DNA of 64,000 nucleotides from an uncultured Bacteroidales bacterium (GTDB taxonomy: Bacteria > Bacteroidota > Bacteroidia > Bacteroidales > ML635J-15): positions 28,157 to 92,156 of the forward strand of contig CAJOIT010000012.1 in the NCBI GenBank assembly GCA_905234755.1, in the 5' to 3' direction. Within the stretch, counting starts at the first letter, position 1; each line of letters begins with the position of its first letter. Under the pieces are notes generated by a model. It saw nothing but the letters and a program-made list of their open reading frames with translations. It searched no databases and was not told the DNA's origin. Position numbers and translations under genes: made by a program. Shown here piece by piece: positions 40,021 to 48,532 of the stretch.

Positions 40021-40893
40021 TCAGTTCTTAGTAGAGTAGAGTGCTGATGTTATCACTTCCGCCAAAACTTTCGGCTTTTCGAAATGAATCCTATGCGTGC
40101 AGTCGGGGACTTCCACAATTTCGCTGTTCGGGAAGATATATTTTACCGCCTTGTAGTCCGACTTGGGCAAGAATTCGGAATCCATTGCCTTGATGAATAA
40201 AGTTGGCACATTTATTTTCCTGTCAATGAAATCATCGACATCGAACCCGCTTGTCAGTTTGTCGAAGTTGTTGAATACGGCATCAATGTCAATTTGCCAC
40301 GAAAAAGCTTTGCCATCGTATTTTATGTTTCCGATGATTGCTCGCTTGGTGTCGTCGTCGAAATTTGAAATGCCATTTGCAAATTCGGCAAACGAGTGGA
40401 AGTCGGCTAGCGGAAGGCTCTTTACCGCCAGAACTTGATTCATAAGATTGGTTACAAGCGCATTGCTTTCCAAAAGCGAGTTCATTCTGCAAGGAGAAAT
40501 GTCGATGACAACCACCTTTTCAAGCATCTGCGGATATTTCAATGCAAACTGCATGGCGGTTTTTCCACCCAAGGAATGTCCCACAAAGATAAATTTCTCA
40601 ATGTTGTGCTCGTCTGCGTATGCCTTCACATCGTCTGCCATTTCATCAAACGACATCGTAGGGCAGCGTTTTGCATCGCGATGGTTGCGAAGCGGAAGTA
40701 TATGAACATCGAATTTATCGGATAACAGGTCGGCGATAGGTTTCCAGGACAGGGTGCAATCGAATAAGCCATGTAAAATGAAAATGGGCTTGAAGGCTTG
40801 AAGGCTCGAAGGCTCAAAGACTTTTTGACTTTTAGTCTTTTCTTCTTTCTGCCTTTCAGCCTTTGAGGTATGATATGAATTTTTGGATTGCAT
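40021..40893 (-). CDS. Alpha/beta hydrolase with repeat-derived N-terminus
   Basis: 290 residues. The fold is intact from FKPIFILHGLFDCTLSWKPI (about 35-54): oxyanion HGLF, nucleophile elbow VGHSLGGKTAM, acid DSEF and catalytic His in CTHRIHF. It is YbfF-like, an esterase of unknown substrate. The first ~34 residues (KAERQKEEKTKSQKVF, then EPSSLQAFK) are encoded by an intergenic repeat (40786-40866) that has replaced the natural start. The only ATG lies inside the upstream four-helix gene, whose stop it overlaps by 38 bp. Expression may now depend on translation of that gene. Confidence 0.8.
   Translation of the reverse strand: MQSKNSYHTSKAERQKEEKTKSQKVFEPSSLQAFKPIFILHGLFDCTLSWKPIADLLSDKFDVHILPLRNHRDAKRCPTMSFDEMADDVKAYADEHNIEKFIFVGHSLGGKTAMQFALKYPQMLEKVVVIDISPCRMNSLLESNALVTNLMNQVLAVKSLPLADFHSFAEFANGISNFDDDTKRAIIGNIKYDGKAFSWQIDIDAVFNNFDKLTSGFDVDDFIDRKINVPTLFIKAMDSEFLPKSDYKAVKYIFPNSEIVEVPDCTHRIHFEKPKVLAEVITSALYSTKN
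40786..40866. repeat. Repeat of the ggcttgaaggct family, left of four-helix gene
   Basis: GGGCTTGAAGGCTTGAAGGC and onward, with inner inverted pieces (CAAAGACTTTTTGACTTTTAG; GCCTTTCAGCCTTTGA). It aligns with 41215-41327 in the same orientation. It forms the 5' coding part of the alpha/beta hydrolase gene. Confidence 0.75.
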
Positions 40894-41200
40894 GCAATTG
40901 ATCTTCCACTAAATTTCGCATTTCTTCTGCTTCATCTTTATTGCAAATTTCTAAATCCTCACAAAGATATAACATGCTTTTGACTTCGGCACAACTTCCT
41001 TTGGCAATATATAGATAACGGATAAATGCTTTATCGGAACCGCAATCTTTTCCTTCAGCTATGTTGTTCATTATTGATATCGCAGCCCTCTGAATTTGAT
41101 CCCTAAAGCCAAAATCTTTATGCTTTTCCATCATCCTGTATATTTTATTTACGATGACTCTTGCATTATTCCATATTATTAGAGATTCAAAATTACTCAT
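40856..41200 (-). CDS. Four-helix-bundle protein (S23/IVP family)
   Basis: 114 residues: SNFESLIIWNNARVIVNKIY, DQIQRAAISIMNNIAEGKD, FIRYLYIAKGSCAEVKSMLY define the S23 four-helix-bundle family first known from 23S rRNA intervening sequences and related to Avd of diversity-generating retroelements. It is small, cytoplasmic and probably pentameric. The gene is flanked by direct repeats (40786-40866 and 41215-41327), so gene plus repeats look like a mobile cassette inserted between pheS and the hydrolase. The function is unknown. Confidence 0.85.
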   Translation of the reverse strand: MSNFESLIIWNNARVIVNKIYRMMEKHKDFGFRDQIQRAAISIMNNIAEGKDCGSDKAFIRYLYIAKGSCAEVKSMLYLCEDLEICNKDEAEEMRNLVEDQLHAIQKFISYLKG

Positions 41201-41214
41201 AACTTATACTTTGT

Positions 41215-41327
41215 GGGCTAAAAGGCTTGAAGGCAAGAAGGCTCAATGTCCTAACTGTTTGAAAACAGGAAGGTCAAAAGACTTTTTTATTGACTTTTAG
41301 CCTTTCAGCCTTTTCTTCTTTTAGCCC
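41215..41327. repeat. Repeat of the ggcttgaaggct family, right of four-helix gene
   Basis: Starts GGGCTAAAAGGCTTGAAGGC and ends with its near inverse (GCCTTTCAGCC, CTTCTTTTAGCCC), so the whole block can fold as a long hairpin. It shares several stretches with 40786-40866. It may also terminate pheS transcription, as it lies right after its stop. Confidence 0.75.
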
Positions 41328-41336
41328 AATTAAACA

Positions 41337-42356
41337 TTAATACGCTGCCACGAACTGCTCCAAGAACCTGATATCGTTCTCGAAGAACAACCGCAAGTCC
41401 TTGACGCCAAAACGCAACATTGCGATACGCTCGATGCCCATACCGAAAGCAAATCCTGAATATACAGTCGGATCGATACCAGCAGCCTTGAAGACGTTAG
41501 GGTGAACCATGCCGCAGCCGAGAATTTCGAGCCAGCCGCTACCCTTGCACACATTGCAGCCCTTGCCACCGCAAAGCGAACAACTTACATCAACCTCTGC
41601 CGATGGTTCGGTAAACGGGAAATATGACGGACGCATACGAATCTGTGACTTTTCGCCAAAAAATTCCTTTGCAAAGTAGTCGAGCGTCTGCTTGAGGTCG
41701 GCGAAGGAAACATTCTTATCAACATACAGACCTTCAATCTGATGGAACTGGCAGTGTGCGCGTGCCGAGATGGCCTCGTTGCGAAAAACTCGTCCTGGTG
41801 AAAGACTGCGGATTGGCGGAGCCATGGTTTCCATTTCGCGCGATTGTCCCGATGAGGTGTGGGTGCGGAGCAGAACGTTCATGTCGGACGAAATGAAGAA
41901 AGTATCCTGCATGTCGCGAGCCGGATGGTCGGGCGGGAAGTTCATCTTCTCGAAGCAGTGAGCGTCGTCCTCGATTTCTTGGCTTTCGTTTACGCTGAAA
42001 CCTATCTTTGTGAAAATGTTTACTATTTCGTTTCTTACTATCGACAGCGGGTGGCGCGAGCCGAGATTCATCGGGTCGCCCGGACGGCTGAGGTCGAGTT
42101 CTACCTTACCATCGGCACTTACCTGCAACGATGCCTTAAGTTCTTCCAACTTTGCAAGTGCTGTCTGCTTAAGTTCGTTTATACGCTGTCCCACTTCCTT
42201 TTTCTGTTCGGCTGGAACATTTCTGAAATCGTCGAACAACGCAGGTATCAAGCCCTTCTTCGACAGGTATTTAATTCTGAAATCTTCAACTTCTTCAATT
42301 GCCTTGGGTGCGAAATTTGCAACCTCCTCGCTTATTTTTCTAATACGGTCTAACAT
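41337..42356 (-). CDS. pheS: Phenylalanyl-tRNA synthetase alpha subunit
   Basis: 339 residues, normal length. The coiled-coil N-terminus (RIKYLSKKGLIPALFDDFR) leads into the class II core: HPLSIVRNEIVNIFTKIGF, motif 2 region GRVFRNEAISARAHCQFHQI, a cysteine pair set CSLCGGKGCNVCKGSGW and motif 3 in GFAFGMGIERIAMLRFG. It attaches phenylalanine to tRNA(Phe) with PheT, which is not in this window. It is a core gene and anchors this stretch as chromosomal. Confidence 0.97.
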   Translation of the reverse strand: MLDRIRKISEEVANFAPKAIEEVEDFRIKYLSKKGLIPALFDDFRNVPAEQKKEVGQRINELKQTALAKLEELKASLQVSADGKVELDLSRPGDPMNLGSRHPLSIVRNEIVNIFTKIGFSVNESQEIEDDAHCFEKMNFPPDHPARDMQDTFFISSDMNVLLRTHTSSGQSREMETMAPPIRSLSPGRVFRNEAISARAHCQFHQIEGLYVDKNVSFADLKQTLDYFAKEFFGEKSQIRMRPSYFPFTEPSAEVDVSCSLCGGKGCNVCKGSGWLEILGCGMVHPNVFKAAGIDPTVYSGFAFGMGIERIAMLRFGVKDLRLFFENDIRFLEQFVAAY

Positions 42357-42397
42357 CGATGTAAAATTTTTGCAAAAATAATTCTTTATAATGATTT

Positions 42398-43174
42398 TTA
42401 TTTGTTTCTTTTCCAGTCATTTTTGTCTGACCACCATTCTCTTTTATCTATAGAAGTATTGTGTTCGTCACATGCGTAATAAAAGTAGTCTCGTAATATT
42501 GGACGTCTTATGCTAGTTTTTCCTCCAGATTCTTTGCCAGAATAATGACAATATTTTTCTTCTGTATCAGGATCTCTAGTTTTACACCACTCCTCCCAAG
42601 CTTCATCACACATTGGTTTATTAATATTAAAAGGAATCCTTTTCCCTGTTCTTATACAATATCCAGAATTATATTTATCATAATCAAAATCTAATTCGGA
42701 ATCTAAATTTAGATCTAAAATATCATCCAAAATATCATCATAAACAACTTGTTCCTCATAATTTACAACTTTCTTAATATATATACCTTGTTCAAAATTG
42801 TTTGACATTGAATAATCAACAAGATTTATTGATGCAACAAGTATTCCACATTCATTAATATAGCATTTTGCGTGTAAACATTCACAACTTTTTACCTGTA
42901 TTTTATGTTTTATCAACCAATCGTAATCCTCTGCTCTAATATTTGGATATGAAGATTTATCATTATTTGTTTTATATATCAATATTATTTCAACGTTTTT
43001 CGATAATAATTTTTCAAAATACCCTTTCATTTTAACAGGAAGACGCACATAAGGACTAAGTATGATTAACCATTTTGTTGTATTTTGAATCATTTCATTT
43101 AACCGAACAGTTAATTTATCTCCAGAAAGGTATTGACATTCACCTTCTGATATATATTCATCATAATATGACAT
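42398..43174 (-). CDS. PLD-like domain protein
   Basis: 258 residues. The N-terminal part (KWLIILSPYVRLPVKM, VEIILIYKTNN) and one HxK motif (CLHAKCYINE, then ASINLVDYS) give a single phospholipase D-like half site, so activity would need a dimer. The C-terminal domain holds spaced cysteines (GYCIRTGKRIPFN, CHYSGKESGG) and many acidic residues. DNA cutting, as in PLD-type nucleases, is possible. The gene is clearly AT-richer than adjoining pheS, suggesting acquisition by transfer. Confidence 0.75.
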   Translation of the reverse strand: MSYYDEYISEGECQYLSGDKLTVRLNEMIQNTTKWLIILSPYVRLPVKMKGYFEKLLSKNVEIILIYKTNNDKSSYPNIRAEDYDWLIKHKIQVKSCECLHAKCYINECGILVASINLVDYSMSNNFEQGIYIKKVVNYEEQVVYDDILDDILDLNLDSELDFDYDKYNSGYCIRTGKRIPFNINKPMCDEAWEEWCKTRDPDTEEKYCHYSGKESGGKTSIRRPILRDYFYYACDEHNTSIDKREWWSDKNDWKRNK

Positions 43175-43245
43175 ATTCTATTTTTTTGCAAAAATAAAAC
43201 ATATAGCGGAATAATGGCAAAGAAAAATATTTGCAGAAGTTTGTC

Positions 43246-43285
43246 ATTGAAAATTTTTGCGTATATACGCAGTTTTTGTCAATGG
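43246..43285. repeat. Palindromic site, copy 1 (downstream of DUF4143 ATPase)
   Basis: ATTGAAAATTTTTGCGTATA..., containing the perfect palindrome TGCGTATATACGCA at 43258-43271. The same ~35-bp sequence recurs at 44562-44597 and 44638-44674. Confidence 0.85.
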
Positions 43286-43301
43286 TAATTTGTTTGTGAT
43301 A

Positions 43302-44558
43302 CTAGATGGCAACCTTATTAAGAAGAAAATCATAGATATTTAGCACCAATATTCCGTCATTATTACGGTAAGTTGGTTGCATATTGCCAACTATGACAAC
43401 TTTCTGAAAACTATCATCGATTCGTCTCAGTGAATTAAACTCCTGCTCTTGTTTATCGAGGGATGGCAAGGCAAATGCAGATTGTATATAAACGCGGTCG
43501 TATCCCTTGTTGCATACAAAATCAACTTCAAGGTTCTTTCGCTCACTGATGCCAGCGTCATTTCGGGTATTTACCGTAACCTGCCCGACATCAACAGAGT
43601 AACCTCTGAATCTTAATTCGTTGTAAATCAAGTTCTCCATCAAATGAGTCTGCTCTGTTTGCCGGAAATTAAGTCTGGCATTGCGCAGTCCTAAATCTTC
43701 AAAATAATATTTTACTGGCGTATCAATGTATTTGCGTCCTTTAATGTCATAGCGAACAGACTTTTCAATCAAAAAGGCATCTTGTATATAGTCAAGATAT
43801 TGCTTTATCGTATTGATAGATATATTGCTTTGTTTTACTGTCCTGAAAGTGTTTTGAATCTTAGTGGAATTTGTAAGGCACCCGACACTGCTTGCAATAA
43901 CATCAATTAGTTCTTCCAATTCAGCATCAAGTTGAATAGCATAGCGTTCCTTTATATCTCTCAAGTATGTGTGCTTGAATAAGCCTTTCAGGTATTCCTT
44001 GCGTTCGGTTTCGTCCTGAATGGTAACCATAGCAGGCAACCCTCCATACTGCATATAGTCAAACAAAAACCTCATGTCGTAGATATTTGGATTTTCCTGT
44101 ACCGACATATATTCTGCAAAGTTCAACGGATGAATCCTAATCTCGTTGCCTCGCCCTCTAAATTCTGTTATTACATCTTTTGACAAAAACTTTGCATTAG
44201 ACCCCGTGACGTAAACATCAGCATTCTGTACATGAAGGTAACTATTCAGCACATCTTCAAATTCGCTTACCATCTGTACTTCGTCCATCAAAATATAATA
44301 CATTTTATCATCAACTATCAATGAGTCAATGTAATGCAATAAATTATCGGGATTGCGCAATTCATTGTTGCGTCTGTCTTCCAAATTTATTTTGATAATG
44401 TGATCTGGCGGAGTTCCTTCATTCAACAATGCATTAGCAAACAGATTAAACAGTAGATACGACTTTCCTGAGCGCCTCATTCCAGTAACTACCTTAATCA
44501 TGCCATTATGCCTACTACTCAGCAACTTACTTAGATAAATATCCCTTTTTATTTCCAT
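43302..44558 (-). CDS. AAA_14/DUF4143 ATPase
   Basis: 418 residues. The AAA_14 domain shows Walker A TGMRRSGKSYLL (about 25-36), Walker B YYILMDEVQMV and TGSNAKFLS; the DUF4143 part begins near 200 and ends with VDFVCNKGYDRVYIQSAF, a PD-(D/E)xK-like strand set. These ATPases are very common accessory genes of anaerobes and their role is unsettled. Three copies of a 35-bp palindromic site surround it, one in its own leader directly before the ATG. Confidence 0.88.
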   Translation of the reverse strand: MEIKRDIYLSKLLSSRHNGMIKVVTGMRRSGKSYLLFNLFANALLNEGTPPDHIIKINLEDRRNNELRNPDNLLHYIDSLIVDDKMYYILMDEVQMVSEFEDVLNSYLHVQNADVYVTGSNAKFLSKDVITEFRGRGNEIRIHPLNFAEYMSVQENPNIYDMRFLFDYMQYGGLPAMVTIQDETERKEYLKGLFKHTYLRDIKERYAIQLDAELEELIDVIASSVGCLTNSTKIQNTFRTVKQSNISINTIKQYLDYIQDAFLIEKSVRYDIKGRKYIDTPVKYYFEDLGLRNARLNFRQTEQTHLMENLIYNELRFRGYSVDVGQVTVNTRNDAGISERKNLEVDFVCNKGYDRVYIQSAFALPSLDKQEQEFNSLRRIDDSFQKVVIVGNMQPTYRNNDGILVLNIYDFLLNKVAI

Positions 44559-44561
44559 GCT

Positions 44562-44600
44562 ATTGAAAATTTTTGCGTATATACGCAGTTTTTATCAACG
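44562..44600. repeat. Palindromic site, copy 2 (leader of DUF4143 ATPase)
   Basis: Palindrome TGCGTATATACGCA at 44574-44587, beginning 3 bp upstream of the ATPase ATG (44558-44556). A -7-like CATCTTTG lies just above it on the minus strand, so the site would be in the transcript's 5' end. Confidence 0.85.
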
Positions 44601-44636
44601 CAAAGATGCAACATTTTATTTATAAGACCAAATTTT

Positions 44637-44676
44637 CATTGAAAATTTTTGCGTATATACGCAGTTTTTGTCAATT
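44637..44676. repeat. Palindromic site, copy 3 (upstream of DUF4143 ATPase promoter)
   Basis: Palindrome TGCGTATATACGCA at 44650-44663, 76 bp from copy 2. Its flanks (CATTGAAAATTTT, GTTTTTGTCAATTGGAATTTG) match copy 1 even beyond the core. Confidence 0.85.
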
Positions 44677-44771
44677 GGAATTTGTTTGTGGCTGAATTTT
44701 AGGGTGTTAATTAAAGAGTAATATTAATTTCACAAAATGTGTTACACAAAATGTGTAATAAATAGCAAAAA

Positions 44772-44799
44772 AAAGTTGCAGCCCGAAGACTGCAACTTT
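44772..44799 (-). terminator. Terminator of the BlaI/M56 operon
   Basis: AAAGTTGCAG (44772-44781) pairs with CTGCAACTTT (44790-44799), followed on the minus strand by a run of Ts (44771-44767). Confidence 0.85.
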
Positions 44800-44820
44800 A
44801 ATAAAATAAATGCTGAATTT

Positions 44821-46383
44821 TTACTTTTGTGGTGCCTTGAAGACGAAAGGCATTGTAAAGTTTACTCGAACAGGTTGTCCTTTTACCTTGCCCGGTTTCC
44901 ATTTAGGCATGGACTTTACAACGCGCAATGCCTCTGCGTCGCATTCCTTGTCGCAACCTCTCAACACTTTTACATCAGTGATGCTACCGTCCTTCTCGAT
45001 GGTGAACGAGACAAATGTCCTTCCTCCAATGCCGTTTTTCTTGGCATTTTCGGGATATACGGTATTTTCTTGAATGAACTTCATCATGGCTTCGTTACCA
45101 CCAGGAAATTCCGGCATCACCTCAACATCTCCAGCCCCGTAAATGCTGTCATTGCTTTGAGGAACATCTAAATTGGCATCTTCGGTTGTAGAAATTTGTG
45201 TATCTTCTTGTGTTTCGTTAGCATCAATTCCATTAATCTGGATATTGCTCAGTTGTTTGCCATCGGCATTGTAGGAAGTAACAAGTAAATTTTTGTGAGT
45301 GTCGCCTGAAACTGGGTCAGACTCTTCAACGGTTTTGTAAGTTCGATAAGATTCATCATCGTGGCGTATCAGCGTATCGATATTTGATAGCTGAACATTG
45401 CCATCATTTACTTCGTAGATTTCGGTGATGCCCTCAAGAGCGTTTACGAGCAAATCACCAACATTTTGTTCCTTAGCTGTCGCATTTGTATTGGCTACCA
45501 CCAAGACTGCCAATACAGGTAGCGTGACCAGAAGTCTCCACCAGAGACCTTTGATCTTTTCATTCTTTGTGATCATCTTGATTCGTTTTTTAGTTAGTAT
45601 TAAACTGAAATTATTACTCATTCTGCTAAAATCGACAGCCGTGCACTGCTGCAAAATCAGCATCATGTAGTCCCTCTTATTAACACCAGAATCAACCACA
45701 TCGCGGTCGGCCTGATACTCGTGAATGCATTGCAACTCCCTCTTGAACATGTAGATAAAAGGATTGAACCATTGCAGTACCATCATTATCTCCACGAAAA
45801 TTATATCCCAGGAATGGTGATGGGTGATGTGGCTTTGTTCGTGTCTAACTATTTCGGAGTCAACCGATTTGTCGGGGAAGAATGCATAGTTTAGGAAGGA
45901 GAACGAACCTTGGTTCTTTCCTGTATATACAGCAGTATAACCATTGCATTTCTCCTTCGGTGACCTGACAATTACGAAAAATATCCTTAACAGCTTGAAT
46001 ACCAAAAGCAATAACGAAACGCCCATGCCAATAAAATACACTATGGCAATTATATGCCAAAGGTTGTATGCAGGAGCTGCGGTTTGGGTTTGCGTAGTTG
46101 CTTCCGAAACGGCAACATTTCCGTTGGGTGAAATTATAATTTCCGGGAGCATTATTCCGCTAAACAGATTTTGCTTGAAATTTACAATCTGAGGCGAGCC
46201 ATTAGCCAATAGCATTCCTATTAAAGGTAGCGACAAGGCGAATATTATTGATATTAATATGTATAATCTATTGAATTTTAACCTGTTGCTATTGGTAAAC
46301 AACAAACGGTAAACTACCCATAGCAATGCTATTGCAACTGCGATTGGTAACACCCGACCTAATATGAGTTCTTGTGCATTCAT
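44821..46383 (-). CDS. M56 (BlaR1-like) peptidase with TonB C-terminal domain
   Basis: 520 residues. The N-terminal half has membrane helices at about 11-28, 38-60 and 108-138, and the zinc motif HEQSH (181-185) with HEYQAD later. A further helix (about 285-302) leads outside to an acidic linker. The C-terminal ~90 residues are a TonB-like fold, MPEFPGGNEAMMKFIQENTV with GGRTFVSFTIEKDGSITDVK. Such M56-TonB proteins work with a BlaI-type repressor, here encoded just upstream, cutting it upon an envelope signal. The inducer is unknown. Confidence 0.88.
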   Translation of the reverse strand: MNAQELILGRVLPIAVAIALLWVVYRLLFTNSNRLKFNRLYILISIIFALSLPLIGMLLANGSPQIVNFKQNLFSGIMLPEIIISPNGNVAVSEATTQTQTAAPAYNLWHIIAIVYFIGMGVSLLLLVFKLLRIFFVIVRSPKEKCNGYTAVYTGKNQGSFSFLNYAFFPDKSVDSEIVRHEQSHITHHHSWDIIFVEIMMVLQWFNPFIYMFKRELQCIHEYQADRDVVDSGVNKRDYMMLILQQCTAVDFSRMSNNFSLILTKKRIKMITKNEKIKGLWWRLLVTLPVLAVLVVANTNATAKEQNVGDLLVNALEGITEIYEVNDGNVQLSNIDTLIRHDDESYRTYKTVEESDPVSGDTHKNLLVTSYNADGKQLSNIQINGIDANETQEDTQISTTEDANLDVPQSNDSIYGAGDVEVMPEFPGGNEAMMKFIQENTVYPENAKKNGIGGRTFVSFTIEKDGSITDVKVLRGCDKECDAEALRVVKSMPKWKPGKVKGQPVRVNFTMPFVFKAPQK

Positions 46384-46386
46384 GGC

Positions 46387-46761
46387 TTATTGTTTTTCGG
46401 TTTCAATTGCTTCATCTATCACTTTTTTGAGAGCTTCCAACTCCTCGATGCTGAAGTTTTCCTTCTTGGCAAAAGCGGACACCAAATCGAGGTAAGAATT
46501 GTTGAAATAGCGCTCCACAACGCTTCCAAGATAACGCTTGGAATATTCGTCCTTGCTTATCAAGGCGCGGTAACGGTTGGCACGGCAGAAGGTTTCGTGA
46601 GTTACAAAACCTTTGTTCTCCAATATTTTTATTACGGTAAGCACAGTATTGTATGCGGGTTTTGGTTCGGGGAATGCCGCTAATATTTCGTTGGCAAAGC
46701 CCTGTCCGATGTTCCAGATTACCTGCATCACCTGTTCTTCTCCTTTGGTCAACTCTTTCAT
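46387..46761 (-). CDS. BlaI/MecI/CopY-family repressor
   Basis: 124 residues. The winged helix is clear: LTKGEEQVMQVIWNIGQGFA, PKPAYNTVLTVIKILENKGF. The C-terminal dimerisation helices follow (EELEALKKVIDEAIETE). It should repress its own operon until cleaved after signalling by the M56 protein whose gene starts 3 bp beyond its stop. The antibiotic class, if any, cannot be told because no beta-lactamase gene is nearby. Confidence 0.9.
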   Translation of the reverse strand: MKELTKGEEQVMQVIWNIGQGFANEILAAFPEPKPAYNTVLTVIKILENKGFVTHETFCRANRYRALISKDEYSKRYLGSVVERYFNNSYLDLVSAFAKKENFSIEELEALKKVIDEAIETEKQ

Positions 46762-46979
46762 ATCGATGAATTTTTTTTGTTACTAATTTATGTCCTCTTT
46801 TTCATATCTTTCGACACTGCAAATATAAGTAAATTTTTAAACATGCAACTATTTTTTTAGTTATGTTTTTAAATTTTTAATGTACCAATGTGTATGTAGC
46901 TTATTATCATGTGTTTATATAAGCAAAATTTTTGAAAAAATTTTTAGAATGTTGTTGATTTTTGAATCAAATTATAGGT

Positions 46980-47470
46980 TTTTGCCCTTCTTCAACCATT
47001 GCAAATTGTTGCGATTATGCACGGACAATGCGACATAGTCAAATCCCATGTACAATTGGTGGGTGTCGTTGCGAGCAACGACCCTACAATTGAACATTCA
47101 AACAATCATAAACAACTTGGCTTAATGCTCAAAATGGCTAACAGGCTTGAAGGCTAAAAGCCCCAAAAACTTCAAGCCTTTGAGCTTTTGGATTTAAACT
47201 ATTATAAACAATCGTCAGCAGATGCTGAAACAAGTTCAGCATGACGATGCGTACTTCGACAAGCTTATTTCGGCAGGCTCAACACGATGCAGTAACCGCC
47301 AACCATAGAACCGGCGAAGCCATTGAAACGGGCGCCAGCCTATTAAATTGTATAATCGTGTCATGGCGAGATTGTATCTGTACTTTTGAACCCTTGAACC
47401 AGAAACTTTGAAACTTAGAAACGGCGTTAGCCATAGAAACCTAGAAACCAGAAACTTATTAACGGTCTTT
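46980..47470. repeat. Repeat-rich intergenic hub
   Basis: This gene-free stretch holds several repeat types in series: palindrome GTCGTTGCGAGCAACGAC (47048-47065), the 27-bp repeat identical to 811-837 (47136-47162), an inverse-like CTTCAAGCCTTTGAGC, GATGCTGAAACAAGTTCAGC (47221-47240), CTTCGACAAGC with GGCAGGCTCAAC, and GAAACTT/AGAAAC series near 47400-47455. They look like accumulated REP-like and small inserted repeats. 46762-46980 holds only the BlaI promoter region. Confidence 0.6.
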
Positions 47471-47474
47471 ATCC

Positions 47475-48311
47475 CTAGTAAGTCAGTATTTCGTTTCCAG
47501 TTTCTGTAATCAGGATTTGGTGTTCCCACTGAGCCGATGGCTTGAGGTCCTTGGTGACAACGGTCCAGTCGTTATCTTCGATGAAGATTTCCTTCTTGCC
47601 CATATTTATCATCGGTTCGATGGTGAAGGTCATGCCCGGGATGATAAGTTCCTCTGTGCCACGCTTTCCATAGTGCAAAACCTCCGGAGGCTCGTGGAAT
47701 TTCACACCGCAACCGTGACCGCAAAGTTCGCGCACAACGGAATAGCCGTTCTTTTCTGCATGTTCCTGAATTGCGGCGCCAACATCGCCCATACGAGCCC
47801 ATGGTTGGGCAGTTGCGATTCCGATTTCGAGGCATTCCTTTGTGACCTTTACAAGTCGCTTGCATTCCTCGCTAACATCACCAATCATGAACATTCGCGA
47901 TGCATCGGAAAAATAGCGGTTGTAAATTGTTGAAACATCTACATTTACAATGTCGCCGTTGCGGAGGAATTCGTTTTTGTTCGGGATTCCGTGGCAGACG
48001 ATTTCGTTGCGCGAAACGCAGCAGCTCTTGGGGTATCCTTCGTAGTGGAGCGGGGCAGGTATTGCGCCGTGTGATTTTGTGAAGTCGTAAACCATGTCAT
48101 CGATGTCCTGCGTTGTGATGCCTTCGCGGATGTTTTCCGACAGGTAGTCGAGCAGGGCGGTATTTATCTTTGCGCTTTCGCGTATGCCAGCAATCTGTTC
48201 CTCGCTACGAATAATTTTCAGCGGCGGAATCTTGTATCCTTTCGATCTATATTCCTTAATTTTCTGCCTTAATTCAATGGGCAGAAGCGGTGCGTATTCC
48301 TTTTTCGACAT
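47475..48311 (-). CDS. map: Methionine aminopeptidase, type I
   Basis: 278 residues. All five metal ligands are in place: NVDVS, FSDASRMF, GHGCGVKFHEPPEV, FTIEPMINMG and QWEHQILIT. An N-terminal extension of about 35 residues (LPIELRQKIKEYRSKGYKIP) precedes the catalytic domain without the SEC-C zinc motif. It removes the initiator methionine from nascent proteins. It is a core gene transcribed away from the giant adhesin gene. Confidence 0.95.
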   Translation of the reverse strand: MSKKEYAPLLPIELRQKIKEYRSKGYKIPPLKIIRSEEQIAGIRESAKINTALLDYLSENIREGITTQDIDDMVYDFTKSHGAIPAPLHYEGYPKSCCVSRNEIVCHGIPNKNEFLRNGDIVNVDVSTIYNRYFSDASRMFMIGDVSEECKRLVKVTKECLEIGIATAQPWARMGDVGAAIQEHAEKNGYSVVRELCGHGCGVKFHEPPEVLHYGKRGTEELIIPGMTFTIEPMINMGKKEIFIEDNDWTVVTKDLKPSAQWEHQILITETGNEILTY

Positions 48312-48416
48312 TGCTTGAAAAATTTTTGCAAAGATACAATTTTATTTGCGATTTTAGATTTACGATTTTGGACGATAAAATCCTCTTTTTTTCTTTTTTT
48401 ATTATAAGTATTTGTG

Positions 48417-48424
48417 TAATTTTG
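48417..48424 (+). promoter_or_regulatory. -7 promoter element for giant adhesin
   Basis: TAATTTTG matches TAnnTTTG, 109 bp before the ATG at 48533. A -33 TTTG is not evident. The leader in between shows no strong hairpin. Confidence 0.45.
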
Positions 48425-48532
48425 CGCGCTTGTTTAAAGAGTGTAGAGTGTTCTTTTGTTTGTTGAATATCAATAAGATAAGATTTTAGGACAAATGAAA
48501 GAGTTTAGGTATTTAAAGATTATTAGGAATAT

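Noticed and set aside
43246..44676. CRISPR array
   Set aside because: The three repeats are 76 bp and about 1.3 kb apart, flank a gene and have no regular spacers or cas genes.
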